64,000 nt of DNA from an uncultured Aquimarina sp. (GCF_947492405.1 NZ_CANLMP010000008.1:62001-126000); one strand, 5' to 3'; numbered from the stretch's first letter, positions 52,453 through 61,633 are shown. Notes: generated from the letters alone by a model not told the origin. Numbers and translations: made by a program.

Positions 52453-54207
52453 TTATCCTTTGCTTATCTTTACATCAGCACCTCCCTGAAAAGTGGATAC
52501 TCCAGCTCCTTCAATAGTCATATCTCCATTAGAAGCTATTATTGTAGTTTCAGATGATGTCTGTTCAAAAGATTGAGTAATATCGATCATTTTATCCTGA
52601 TCAATATACTCATTACTATTTTTTGCACTAAGGTTATGATTCTCTCCTACCGTTACATCCATATTCTCCTGCACATTGATAGCAAGGTTTTTAGCATTAA
52701 GTGTAATATTTTCCAATGCAGTTATTGTAATATTGTTCTTAACAGTATCAATATGAAAAACATTGCTATTTTTATCCGTAATCTTTATACTTTCTGCTCC
52801 TTCAGTATCATTTAATTCTATCAAATGCCCCGTTCTGGTTTTAATGGCTTTAATATCGTTTTTATCAGATTGCCAACTATCGGGTTTGGCTGTACCGTGA
52901 TACAACGCTCCTAAGACAAAGGGACGTTCTGCATTTCCTGCTTCAAAATTTACGATTACTTCTTCATTAATTTCTGGTATGAAATGGATCCCTTTATCCG
53001 ATCCTGCATGAGGTGTCATCATACGCAACCAAGGCGTTGTCGCACCTAATGGTTTTTGCCAAGGAAATTGTACTTTAATTCTACTTAATCCATCTGGATC
53101 GTTGTTTTCTACAACTGTCGCAATTTGTATGTCGGACTTAGGATATTTGTTGATATCCATTTTAGGATATGCTGTAAAATTGGCATCTACGGCTTCAAAA
53201 GTGTTTCGATAAGACCCTCCTTCAATGTTGGTATGAGTGATTTTTATAATTCTAAAAGTTCCGTGCCCTTTGATTTTAATTACTTCCCCAAGATTAATTC
53301 CCGGATTATCAGAGGAACCTCTAGCAATAACCTGCTTCATAGCACGTGCCTTTGTATATTGCTCTACTTGGGTATCTAATCTTGGTTTTATAGATGTATC
53401 ATTGTAAAGATTATGATATACTTGTGTTTGTTTGCTATATAATTCTTTTGATTTCTTATTTGTAAAACCGTGATATCCTTCGGCCGGAATGGCTACATCG
53501 GTGCTACTTTTTTGATGAACTTCATCCGTAAGATAATCGTTCGTAAAATAATCAAAGGAATTAGCAATAGAGCTTAACTCCAAAGAGAATTTTTGTAGAT
53601 CTATACCATACGAAAGTTCCGTTTCCTCATTACTTGGGCTACCAAAAACAAGTTTTTTCCCGTCATAATAGAACCACTCATTGTAATAAGCTGCCAGTCT
53701 ACTTGCATAGTTAAAAGCACTTTGATTATGTTGTACAGAATAATGAATCGTATCTGAAGATACCGGAGAAAAATTAGTTTCTAATTTTCCTTTATCATAA
53801 TCCTGAAATGTTTGCTCTAAGATTTCTGTAAGACTCATATCATTAAAGGAATCATAATGACCTCCATCATCAGAAAGAATTGAGGTACTTTTAGCATATA
53901 AAGTAACCAAATCACCACTAGATTGGTGAAATCCTTTTGTACCCATAACTTTAGTTACAATTCCTTTAAATTCTAATTCTTTATAACCTCTGAAATCCGA
54001 GGTGGAACTTATCTTAACCGTAATAACACCTCCCAAATACTCTTTGCTGTCTCCAATTAATTCTTCCGATAACTTCTCAACCACATCAGTTCTACATACT
54101 AATTCTAAATCATGATGTGCATCAATTTCTTGTACTAACTTTAAACTTACATAGGACTGAATAAGTGTTCCGGATATGAATATTTGAGTAGTGGTTTGTA
54201 GTGCCAT
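52453..54207 (-). CDS. vgrG: VgrG/TssI type VI secretion spike protein (Bacteroidota type)
   Basis: A 584-residue spike. The gp27-like base runs from about 1 to 340 (LVQEIDAHHDLELVCRTDVVEKL, IHYSVQHNQSAFNYASRLAAYYNEWFYYDG). The OB-fold gp5-like part follows (ATVVENNDPDGLSRIKVQFPW, TPWLRMMTPHAGSDKGIHFIPEINEEV). It ends in a beta-helix with repeated short strands (NITITALENITLNAKNLAINVQ) that makes the needle. No extra effector domain is attached. It leads the cluster of effector and immunity genes, while no sheath or baseplate genes are present in the window. Confidence 0.93.
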   Translation of the reverse strand: MALQTTTQIFISGTLIQSYVSLKLVQEIDAHHDLELVCRTDVVEKLSEELIGDSKEYLGGVITVKISSTSDFRGYKELEFKGIVTKVMGTKGFHQSSGDLVTLYAKSTSILSDDGGHYDSFNDMSLTEILEQTFQDYDKGKLETNFSPVSSDTIHYSVQHNQSAFNYASRLAAYYNEWFYYDGKKLVFGSPSNEETELSYGIDLQKFSLELSSIANSFDYFTNDYLTDEVHQKSSTDVAIPAEGYHGFTNKKSKELYSKQTQVYHNLYNDTSIKPRLDTQVEQYTKARAMKQVIARGSSDNPGINLGEVIKIKGHGTFRIIKITHTNIEGGSYRNTFEAVDANFTAYPKMDINKYPKSDIQIATVVENNDPDGLSRIKVQFPWQKPLGATTPWLRMMTPHAGSDKGIHFIPEINEEVIVNFEAGNAERPFVLGALYHGTAKPDSWQSDKNDIKAIKTRTGHLIELNDTEGAESIKITDKNSNVFHIDTVKNNITITALENITLNAKNLAINVQENMDVTVGENHNLSAKNSNEYIDQDKMIDITQSFEQTSSETTIIASNGDMTIEGAGVSTFQGGADVKISKG

Positions 54208-54399
54208 ATGGAATTAATATTTGGGTTCTATGTATTAGTGTATTAATTTAATTATTTGTTACCTACAACTGAGATATTATAATGCAAACTTACTGTTATT
54301 ATTGTATTTAACTTTAGCAAAAGGGGATTTTACCCCTATTAAAACTTAATATTTTCGATGAGTAACTTGTATATTCGTTCAGTAACATATTTATTTACT

Positions 54400-54885
54400 T
54401 TAAAATTCTTTTTTCGGATCTACTTGGTCTAATAACTCTAGTAATAAGAGTCGGTTTGTTTTTGAATTTTTCTTATGTACTCGATTATCTTTTAAAAAGT
54501 AATCGATCACATATCTAAGATGCGTGTTTTCAAACGTTTCTATAATATTTTTATTTGTTAATCGCTTCATTTTATAATCCTGAGATAGAGTATAGAATAA
54601 ATTGTTTCTTGTTGTAAAAGGAAAAAATACTGATCTAAATTCATAAACCTTGATGAAATGACAGTAATCCATTAAGTAACAATATCCACTTTTACCAATA
54701 GTAACCATTTCCTTTTTGAAGAATTGTTTACTTAATTCATTCTTAATGCACTGGTACTCAATAGGAGATTTTTGCCCTTGCAACAGTACTTCGACTTTTT
54801 GTAAGAGATCATAAGCATCAATTTTTGTCAATCCATCAAATTGTTTCAATACTTTCTGTAAAATTTCATCCTGGTAGGTCAGCAT
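54400..54885 (-). CDS. Hypothetical protein upstream of vgrG
   Basis: A 161-residue soluble, Lys- and Phe/Tyr-rich protein with no signal peptide. It has helical segments and HLRYVIDYFLKDNRVHKK near the C-terminus. No domain was recognised. It stands 190 bases upstream of vgrG with its own AT-rich upstream region, so it may be independent. Confidence 0.55.
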   Translation of the reverse strand: MLTYQDEILQKVLKQFDGLTKIDAYDLLQKVEVLLQGQKSPIEYQCIKNELSKQFFKKEMVTIGKSGYCYLMDYCHFIKVYEFRSVFFPFTTRNNLFYTLSQDYKMKRLTNKNIIETFENTHLRYVIDYFLKDNRVHKKNSKTNRLLLLELLDQVDPKKEF

Positions 54886-55061
54886 AGGCTTGCTAGTTTT
54901 TATTATAATCCTGTTTATAAAAGATATTCGGGTACTCTTAGTAAATGGAGAGCTATTTTAACCATATAAAAAACTATCATAAAAAGTACTCGATATCTCT
55001 GGCTGGGGTTATCAACACAAATTATCTTTATGAATATGTATTTAAAAAAAAATATGGCGTT

Positions 55062-55137
55062 CGAGCGGGCTATCCGTTACAATTCCTCGCACTTCGTTAC
55101 CTCAGGCTGTGGGATTTTCTCTACTATCCCTAACGCA
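55062..55137. repeat. Degenerate GTTACAATTCC-type repeat
   Basis: The stretch from CGAGCGGGCTATCCGTTACA through CTATCCCTAACGC is unusually GC-rich for its surroundings. It shares GTTACAATTCC with the repeats at 58376 and 59433, and resembles short palindromic repeats scattered between Bacteroidota genes. The ORF over it is not credible. Confidence 0.4.
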
Positions 55138-55140
55138 GAT

Positions 55141-55725
55141 TTAGAACTTTACAGGAACATTCTGAGCAAATGCCTTACCTGTAGACAGATTATAAAATCC
55201 TATTTGAATATATCCTTTTAGACTGTCACTAATTTTGCTCTCAATGAAGTCTTTCATTTTGTTTCTTTTATCAAAGTTATAGACCTCTCTTTTGTCTTTA
55301 AATCTATACTGCGCAAAATCCCCTTCTTTTTTTAATTTTTTACTTTCTTTATTCGAACTAAAAGCACGTAAAACAACATACAGGTCAAATACTTCTTCTT
55401 GTTTTTTGTCTAATTCAATATTTGTTGGTGGACTTACCAAAGTATCTTTAATACTATCAATATAACCATATTTGTAGCTGTATACTCTTCCTCCTGATCT
55501 ACTATGAAAAAACCTATCAAGATTTATTTTAGAACCATAAGTATTAATCACTTTAATTTTTTGAGGAATCATAATCCTTATTAACGTACTATCTTTATTA
55601 TATGCTTTTTCGAACATCACTTTTACAGGTAAATCTGTATCAACTTGCATAATAGTGACCTCTCTATCTTGAGATTTACAAGAATTAAAAACAAGGAAGA
55701 AAGTAATTGCAAATAAATATTTCAT
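55141..55725 (-). CDS. Predicted lipoprotein, candidate immunity protein for the TssD fusion
   Basis: A 194-residue lipoprotein (FFLVFNSCKSQ). The mature domain is beta-rich with FHSRSGGRVYSYKYGYIDSI and a Lys-rich stretch. No family was recognised. It starts six bases after the TssD-fusion gene on the same strand, which makes it the best candidate immunity partner; an envelope location would suit a toxin acting in the periplasm or membrane. Confidence 0.6.
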   Translation of the reverse strand: MKYLFAITFFLVFNSCKSQDREVTIMQVDTDLPVKVMFEKAYNKDSTLIRIMIPQKIKVINTYGSKINLDRFFHSRSGGRVYSYKYGYIDSIKDTLVSPPTNIELDKKQEEVFDLYVVLRAFSSNKESKKLKKEGDFAQYRFKDKREVYNFDKRNKMKDFIESKISDSLKGYIQIGFYNLSTGKAFAQNVPVKF

Positions 55726-55731
55726 ATTAAC

Positions 55732-57612
55732 TTATTGTTTATAAACTGAATCTAAAATATAGTTTTCTCGCTCACTATTAGGGTTTTCTATTCTTTGTAC
55801 CAAAAAACTATAATAATCTCCGTAACCGCTTCTCATATCTTCGTCAAACTTGTCAAAGGTTTTAATTTCCCCACATAGTAATTTTTCATATGTAGATTGA
55901 GGTACATCGTCAATTATAGCATATCCACCAAACGCTTCTTCCTTTAATCTAGAAGTGTCTAAAAATGCTCTTAATTTACTTAATCCACCTAATTTCGCTT
56001 TAGTTAACATTGCTTGTGCTGTTTCATTAAGGTCTTCCATAAAACCTTTTACCACTTCTGTAGCAATTACATCAGCAACGAAAAACAAAGCGCTCAATGA
56101 ACCTGATAATGCCCACGATAATTCACCCATTGTAAAGGTAGTAATTATACTTGCAGCAGATGAAGGTTTAGGAACTTCTAATTCTGTACTTCCTTCTTTC
56201 GGGAACATATTTAATAAAGTCTTGGTAACATTGACATAATCTAAAAACCTTAGAATTTCTCTCCCTTCTTTTAATCCTATAACCGTGCCTTTATGAATAT
56301 CTCTTTTATTAAAGTAATCGGAAAATTTCTTTTTTATTTCACCTGATTTCGTCTGAACATCTACATATTTAAAACTATCTTTGATAACAAAACTACTAGC
56401 TTCTTCTATTTCGTACCCTATTTTGGTGCTCATATTTGTATCTAAATTTATAGTTTCTTTATATATCTTTTTCTTGATAGCATTGATGCCAGAAATCGCT
56501 GTTGTTTCTGTACTGATACGAACTTTATAACTCACAAAATCTGCTATTGCCAAAGCACCTGATTTACTCACATCATAGGTTTTTGATGCAATATCTTTTG
56601 TTCGTTTAAAACCAAAAATAATAAGCTTACCCCATTTGTCATAAAATTCAGGAACACTTGCACCTTCTACCGCTGGTTCAATAAAAAAGTCTCTTTCTGC
56701 ATAAGTAACTCTTAGATAATTATCTTGTTCATAGGGTAGATTTTTTTCTAACTGTTTGTATTTCACTTTCCAGTATAACTCTATATTCTGATCTCGTGAA
56801 CCTCCAAAATCATTATGATCATCACCAATTACAGCTTCCCATTTTTGATCAAGTAAAAGAGGAATCGTAGCAATCGTTTTACCGTTTACCTTCTCAACGA
56901 TTCCTGTTTTATGAATTGGATCAATCGGAAACCTAGAAGTATCCATATTCAGATTATCAAAACCCAAAAAATCATCGTAATCAAACAGCTGTAACTGTAT
57001 TTCACTACCAACATCTATATCCTTAACTTCTACGTGAAAATAAACAGTCTCCCCAAGCTCTACAGCTATTTTTTCTCTTTTGCTATTTTCATCAAGCATT
57101 TTGTAGTAGTAGGGCTGATCTCCTTTTTTGTCATACGTCCACCAGCCTTTAACAATTTTAGGAGTGACTTCTTTTTTATCCTCTTTTTCTATTAATTGCG
57201 TAGGATGTATTGGATAGGTAGTTCTCCAATGTTCCTCAAATTCAGTTCCTGTATTATGATCTTTTATAGCGGCAGCAGATATATGTAGCGCAATGGTTGC
57301 AGATGTAGTATTTGTGCTACTAAAATTTTCTTTATACTTTATACAATGGGCATCAATGAATTCTACTACTCTTGTCTTACCGCCAAGAATTCTTGGTATA
57401 AATTGAACTTTTAGTTGTTTAGCAAGATTGGGATTAATCATCCACTCCCAAATGTTAGTTTCTTTGCTCGCTTCTATGAGCATATATAATCCTGTAAACC
57501 TAGTCTTTGATACAGGTCTTCCTGTGTAGTCACTCGCTTGTTTAAATCCAAAATCCAATTCTAATACGTTGATTATTTGATCTTCAAAATGTAATTTAGC
57601 TTGTATGCTCAT
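55732..57612 (-). CDS. TssD/Hcp tube protein fused to a large C-terminal region (specialised Hcp effector)
   Basis: A 626-residue protein. Residues 1 to about 125 match the Bacteroidota TssD/Hcp fold: MSIQAKLHFEDQIINVLELD, FGFKQASDYTGRPVSKTRF, IWEWMINPNLAKQLKVQF and FIDAHCIKYKENFSST. Plain TssD proteins end soon after this. Here a beta-rich linker (about 150-320, starting KGWWTYDKKGDQPYYYKM) and a helical region follow, with a hydrophobic Gly/Ala/Ser stretch (about 495-525, GELSWALSGSLSALFFVADVIA) that may insert into membranes. This is the layout of an evolved Hcp carrying its toxin. No catalytic motif was recognised. Confidence 0.8.
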   Translation of the reverse strand: MSIQAKLHFEDQIINVLELDFGFKQASDYTGRPVSKTRFTGLYMLIEASKETNIWEWMINPNLAKQLKVQFIPRILGGKTRVVEFIDAHCIKYKENFSSTNTTSATIALHISAAAIKDHNTGTEFEEHWRTTYPIHPTQLIEKEDKKEVTPKIVKGWWTYDKKGDQPYYYKMLDENSKREKIAVELGETVYFHVEVKDIDVGSEIQLQLFDYDDFLGFDNLNMDTSRFPIDPIHKTGIVEKVNGKTIATIPLLLDQKWEAVIGDDHNDFGGSRDQNIELYWKVKYKQLEKNLPYEQDNYLRVTYAERDFFIEPAVEGASVPEFYDKWGKLIIFGFKRTKDIASKTYDVSKSGALAIADFVSYKVRISTETTAISGINAIKKKIYKETINLDTNMSTKIGYEIEEASSFVIKDSFKYVDVQTKSGEIKKKFSDYFNKRDIHKGTVIGLKEGREILRFLDYVNVTKTLLNMFPKEGSTELEVPKPSSAASIITTFTMGELSWALSGSLSALFFVADVIATEVVKGFMEDLNETAQAMLTKAKLGGLSKLRAFLDTSRLKEEAFGGYAIIDDVPQSTYEKLLCGEIKTFDKFDEDMRSGYGDYYSFLVQRIENPNSERENYILDSVYKQ

Positions 57613-57723
57613 CCTTAATTTTAGGTTTTAGTATGATTGGTAAAAAGCATAAGTAGGTATTCAATGTTTTGGAGCGACGGATTGGGGGTCTAGAATTCAC
57701 AAACTCAACAGGAATTCAATTTT

Positions 57724-58281
57724 CTATTCTTTACTTTTTCTTTGCTTCCAATAGTTTTTTAGGTTAATCTTTTTAATGGTGTGTTTAATTCTATCTAATG
57801 TCCCTTGGTTAATGAATATCTTATTGTTGTCTTTTTCAACTTTGACAATAGGGTCAATACTTTCTAGTGCTTGAGTAATAATCTCTTTAGCCGAATTTGT
57901 ATTTGTTAACTCTTCAATCTTTTTTTGAACTATTAGTTTCTCTTCTGGGTTAAGTTTTTTGTATTCTGAATTGGAGTTAAGCATAACTAAGAGATCTTGT
58001 AAGTTTTTGAAATATTCTTGGGATGTATATCTGTATTGTGATTTTCTGATCATTATAAATATTCTGGCTTTATGAATGATACGTAATGCTTCTTCTTTTG
58101 TTTTGCCTTTATTGAAAAGCTTTAGAATCCATTTATAAATCAATTTCTCATAACATTTTTCTGGCGCGTCCTGACTTAGAACTGCATTCATAAATTCATC
58201 GGTTCTCATCTGTAATGATATCACGATATAGGACAGAAATTCATTTCGTTTTGAGTTTGTTTCTATAGTTTGACTTTTCAT
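57724..58281 (-). CDS. Hypothetical helical protein
   Basis: A 185-residue soluble protein with a mostly helical, Lys-rich sequence (YEKLIYKWILKLFNKGKTKEEALRI, NPEEKLIVQKKIEELTN). No domain was recognised. It lies 111 bases upstream of the TssD-fusion gene on the same strand and may belong to the same effector unit, for example as a loading factor, but this is position only. Confidence 0.5.
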   Translation of the reverse strand: MKSQTIETNSKRNEFLSYIVISLQMRTDEFMNAVLSQDAPEKCYEKLIYKWILKLFNKGKTKEEALRIIHKARIFIMIRKSQYRYTSQEYFKNLQDLLVMLNSNSEYKKLNPEEKLIVQKKIEELTNTNSAKEIITQALESIDPIVKVEKDNNKIFINQGTLDRIKHTIKKINLKNYWKQRKSKE

Positions 58282-58375
58282 TATTATTTTGAGATTCTAA
58301 TGTATTAGCGTTTGTATTATCGCTCTAATGCGGTCAAATATAAAGCAGGGAAATATCCAAATACAAGGAGTAGCA

Positions 58376-58397
58376 GTTACAATTCCGTGAAAACGAA
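58376..58397 (+). repeat. 22-bp direct repeat, copy 1
   Basis: GTTACAATTCCGTGAAAACG plus AA recurs exactly at 59433-59454, 1057 bases away, with the unrelated 161-residue gene and its terminator between. A shorter match (GTTACAATTCC) is at 55076. It could mark the ends of a small inserted segment. Confidence 0.6.
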
Positions 58398-58832
58398 GTG
58401 CGTTTTTGCTGTAGTATTAATAATAAATAGGGGTATATCCCTTAGAAAACTATTTCGAAGGATTATCGAAGTATTTAGAGTAACTTATTTAATGGTTGTT
58501 AGCCTTTAAACAAGTACTTCGAAGCCTTGGACTCATCCTTTTTTGCCAATTTATGACTCTTTTACCCCATTGGGATAGGGGTACTAACCATCAATGAACT
58601 ACTTCGGACTATTAATTTAATACTTCCAAATACTTCATTAATTCTTCAGAGTACTTGGTTAAGGGATAAAATAGGTGTTATGAATACTAAGAATGGGTAC
58701 TATTGAGTGTCAATAGGATTGGGTAAGGCTTAAAAGCATTAAAGTTAGGGTAGTTAACCATCTGATTAATGCTTAGAAGTACTTCTCTAATCATTAGAAG
58801 TGCTTGGAGATGGTATAGACCCTATGTAAACT

Positions 58833-58858
58833 AAAAAAAACCGCTCTAGGCGGTTTTT
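58833..58858 (-). terminator. Terminator of the 161-residue protein gene
   Basis: The stem AAAACCGC/GCGGTTTT with loop TCTAG is flanked on its left by eight As, which read as a U-tract for leftward transcription. It lies 26 bases after the minus-strand gene at 58884. Confidence 0.75.
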
Positions 58859-58883
58859 AATGTTCGATATTAATCAATAAGAT

Positions 58884-59369
58884 TTAAGTAGTACTATCGT
58901 CTGAAGTATCGGTACTCGCTGACTTTTTGAATAACACCTTCATATCTTCATATACTGTTTTTGCACCGGGTTCATTTTCACCAGCCAAAAAACGAACCAT
59001 CCTGTAAAACGTAAGGGAGTTTGTATAATTATCGTGGTCTAATAAGGTTTTGGTATCTAATAATTGCTGTGATAAACTTCCTAATAATTGAACTCTGTCC
59101 TCTACTTGTTTACGGGCTGAGTAATCTTTGTCAAACTCTTCTTTATCTAAAAAATTTGGAATCCAAGCAGGGTTTTGCTCCATATAGTTTTTTGCCTTGT
59201 CTACAATCAATTTATTTTGATTAGCAATACGACCATATTGCTGTCTTTGGTCAGGAGTTAAATTGATTGTTTTTCCTGTTAAGACTGTTTTGATTCCTGC
59301 AAGATGTCCGTCTAAGGTTGCTAATTCTTCTTCTGTAAAGCTAATGCTTATTAAATTTTCTAATGCCAT
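58884..59369 (-). CDS. Hypothetical helical protein
   Basis: A 161-residue protein starting MALENLISISFTEEELATLDG. The layout of a short acidic start, GKTINLTPDQRQQYGRI, a helical middle with a Gln/Leu-rich region and a Ser/Thr/Asp-rich tail resembles an uncharacterised Bacteroidota family that I cannot name. It has its own terminator and is bracketed by 22-bp direct repeats. Confidence 0.6.
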   Translation of the reverse strand: MALENLISISFTEEELATLDGHLAGIKTVLTGKTINLTPDQRQQYGRIANQNKLIVDKAKNYMEQNPAWIPNFLDKEEFDKDYSARKQVEDRVQLLGSLSQQLLDTKTLLDHDNYTNSLTFYRMVRFLAGENEPGAKTVYEDMKVLFKKSASTDTSDDSTT

Positions 59370-59432
59370 TACTTCTTTTTTTAAATTTCGGCAAATCTAT
59401 ATGAAGTAGAAGTAGTTGCGCAAGAAGTAGTG

Positions 59433-59454
59433 GTTACAATTCCGTGAAAACGAA
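59433..59454 (+). repeat. 22-bp direct repeat, copy 2
   Basis: Exact second copy of the sequence at 58376-58397, in the same orientation. The bases just before (AGTAG then two differing bases) are also similar, so the duplicated segment is slightly longer than 22 bases with mismatches. Confidence 0.6.
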
Positions 59455-59480
59455 CCTGCAAAATATAAAAAAATTCAATT

Positions 59481-59978
59481 TTATAATTCTTTAATATACT
59501 CTGATGGATACTTTCCTATTTTCTTAAAGAAAGCCCTAGAAAAAGCATTTGGAGTTTTAAATCCTATTTCTTCTGCAATGGCCTTAATCGAATATTTTGT
59601 ATATGATGTATTCGTCTTTAATTTTTCGATTAGATAATCTATCCTTAAATCGTTTATGTATTGGGTAAAGGTTTTCTGTTTATATGTATTAATGATTTTT
59701 GATAGGTATTTGCTATTAGTATTTAAGTCCTTTGCTAATAAAGTCAAAGTTATATTTGGTTTTAAAAAGTCATTACCTTCTTCAAATTTATTCAACTTAA
59801 CTACAATACTATTTATTATTTCAATAGAAATATCAAAAGATAAAGTTTCATCATTACTATTTAGTTTCGCATCATCTAAATTATCAATCTCATTTATTAA
59901 ATGATCAAAGACATCGGAGCCTATAAAGTCAAATTTTTTTGATGTATTTATAATCCCTTTCGCTTCATTGGTATCCAT
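59481..59978 (-). CDS. AraC-type DNA-binding regulator (short form)
   Basis: A 165-residue protein with a poorly conserved N-terminal half and an AraC HTH at the C-terminus: ITLTLLAKDLNTNSKYLSKIIN for the first helix-turn-helix, then YSIKAIAEEIGFKTPNAFSRAFFKKIGKYPSEYIK. In many Bacteroidota this domain is attached to TPR repeats and a membrane helix in one protein; here the membrane part is in the preceding gene, seven bases upstream, suggesting a split system. Confidence 0.85.
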   Translation of the reverse strand: MDTNEAKGIINTSKKFDFIGSDVFDHLINEIDNLDDAKLNSNDETLSFDISIEIINSIVVKLNKFEEGNDFLKPNITLTLLAKDLNTNSKYLSKIINTYKQKTFTQYINDLRIDYLIEKLKTNTSYTKYSIKAIAEEIGFKTPNAFSRAFFKKIGKYPSEYIKEL

Positions 59979-59985
59979 TACATTT

Positions 59986-60705
59986 CTATTTTTTATTTAA
60001 CTCCTTAGCTTGGTTTAATGTATCTGTAAGATATTTTTCTTTGTCAGATTTTTTGATGTATTTAGAAGAAATATCAATTGATATATACTTCATTAAACGC
60101 CTTATTTTGGATTTCATTTCATCAATTGAGACTTGCCTATTTTTAGCCCATTTTATAAATAAAAACGCACTGGTATTAATAAGAATAGAGCCAAGAAATA
60201 ATAGTACGTAATAGTATTCATAAGGAATATCTGGTTTGGGATAGAGTGAGTATATAGTAAACCAACCAGCTACCAATCCGAAAAAGGAAAGTACAACAAT
60301 GACTGTTTTTTGAAATAATGGATCTTTCCGATCTTTATAAGTAAATATCCATGCGGAGAAAAGGGTTAAGAAGAACAAACAAAAATAACCAGACCCTCCC
60401 AATAAAAAGCGTCTCCAGTTGCTCCAACCAAAGACACGATTTATAATGGTGGAATCATATTCTCTGAAGCAAGTTACCTTGCCATCTGTGATTTCTATTT
60501 CGTATGTATCGTCAAGGATATTTAACCCTTCATGTAGTTTCGTATTTGCAATAGAATATTCTCTATCAATTTTCTTTGATAGAAATGTGTGAATAAGAGG
60601 TGTAAATGCTATGGCGCAAAATAAAATGGCAATAAAAACATATTTACCTTTCTTCCAGTTCCTTTTTACTGGTTGTGTAAGTGAGTATGTGTTTCTAGTT
60701 TTCAA
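59986..60705 (-). CDS. Membrane protein paired with the AraC regulator
   Basis: A 239-residue protein with four predicted membrane helices (about 22-40, 98-120, 135-155, 163-183). A soluble loop of about 55 residues lies after the first helix (DREYSIANTKLHEGLNILDDTYEIEITDGKVTC is part of it), and the cytoplasmic tail is helical. The loop would face the periplasm and could sense a ligand for the AraC protein encoded seven bases downstream. No known domain was seen. Confidence 0.6.
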   Translation of the reverse strand: MKTRNTYSLTQPVKRNWKKGKYVFIAILFCAIAFTPLIHTFLSKKIDREYSIANTKLHEGLNILDDTYEIEITDGKVTCFREYDSTIINRVFGWSNWRRFLLGGSGYFCLFFLTLFSAWIFTYKDRKDPLFQKTVIVVLSFFGLVAGWFTIYSLYPKPDIPYEYYYVLLFLGSILINTSAFLFIKWAKNRQVSIDEMKSKIRRLMKYISIDISSKYIKKSDKEKYLTDTLNQAKELNKK

Positions 60706-60866
60706 AATTCTATATTTCTTTTCAATTCTTTGTGGTTACAATTTTTAGTTAATATAATCAAAAATAAAAGAAATTAAAGCAACATATTTTTTAAAATCTA
60801 CTGATTTAATTCTTAGTATTAAATAGCGCCTTTTGTGGATAAAAAAATCAAATAGACTTACATTTT

Positions 60867-60885
60867 TTTTACAAACTTTTACAAA
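60867..60885 (+). promoter_or_regulatory. Direct-repeat operator candidate before the S24-like repressor
   Basis: TTTTACAAA occurs twice, at 60867 and 60877, with a 10-base period (one helical turn), ending seven bases before the ATG at 60893. The position suggests autoregulation by the repressor or a site that blocks translation initiation. Confidence 0.45.
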
Positions 60886-60892
60886 TTTTGAT

Positions 60893-61633
60893 ATGGCACA
60901 GCACGTAGTAACCCAACGATTATTACAAATCATGGACTTGATTATCAAAGAGGAAAAGGTGAAATCTATGAGTGCAATGGCTCGTAGTTTGGATTATTCT
61001 CCACAATCTTTGGATAAGGTTAAAAATGATGAACGAAACCTTCCACTTGAGGTTATCTATAAATTTTTTCATAAGTATGATATCAATCCAAGTTTGGTAT
61101 TTAATGACGATTTATGGAAAAGGCATAGTGAAACAAGCGAAAAGCACAGATATTATGATCCAAAAACTTTCGGGGTGACAGAATTAGCTTTTTATGTTGA
61201 TATCGAAGGAACTATGCAGGTAGCCATGGTAAGTAATGAGGACGCAAAAAATTATATGTACCATCACGAAAAAGAAGAATATATACAGAAATTATCATTT
61301 ATGACTTTTTCTAATAGTGATCGTGATATCAGAAGTATAAGAGGTTTTCAGATCAATGGTGATGATATGGAGCCTAATTTTTTTCACGGGGATTGGGTCT
61401 TTGGAGTAAGAAGAAGAAAACTAACTCACTTTAATATTAATAGAATATACATTATAGTTCTAGAACATAAGATTATAGTTAGAAGAATAACAAAGTTTGA
61501 CGAAGAGAATAAAGTCATAAGAGTTTCTATGGATAATTACGCATATCCTGATTATGATATCCCATTAGAGAATGTATTTGAGATTTGGGAATTTGAAAAT
61601 GCACTAACAACTAGATTTCCGATGCCTAGGTAG
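60893..61633 (+). CDS. S24/LexA-like repressor lacking the usual catalytic serine
   Basis: The likely start is 60893 (MAQHVVTQRL), giving 246 residues; an upstream ATG at 60833 adds a weak extension over the putative operator. An N-terminal helix-turn-helix (about 8-60, MSAMARSLDYSPQSLDKVKN) is followed by an S24-type domain (about 145-240) with GFQINGDDMEP and GDWVFGVRRR. The usual GDSM serine is Asp (residue 158), so RecA-type self-cleavage is doubtful. Such proteins control prophage or island gene switching. It is the last intact gene before the right attachment site. Confidence 0.82.
   Translation: MAQHVVTQRLLQIMDLIIKEEKVKSMSAMARSLDYSPQSLDKVKNDERNLPLEVIYKFFHKYDINPSLVFNDDLWKRHSETSEKHRYYDPKTFGVTELAFYVDIEGTMQVAMVSNEDAKNYMYHHEKEEYIQKLSFMTFSNSDRDIRSIRGFQINGDDMEPNFFHGDWVFGVRRRKLTHFNINRIYIIVLEHKIIVRRITKFDEENKVIRVSMDNYAYPDYDIPLENVFEIWEFENALTTRFPMPR

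Larger units (their letters stand above)
58282..58883. other. Gene-poor stretch with short direct repeats
   Basis: No gene is supported here. It contains one GTTACAATTCCGTGAAAACG repeat (58376), several AAGTACTTC-type 8-9-mers between 58505 and 58800, and the terminator of the downstream minus-strand gene. The AGTACTT motifs are imperfectly spaced and may be recombination debris. Confidence 0.5.

Noticed and set aside
54945..55221. Short plus-strand ORFs upstream of the 194-residue lipoprotein 3' end
   Set aside because: They cross a degenerate repeat and the end of a real gene, and have no recognisable protein features.
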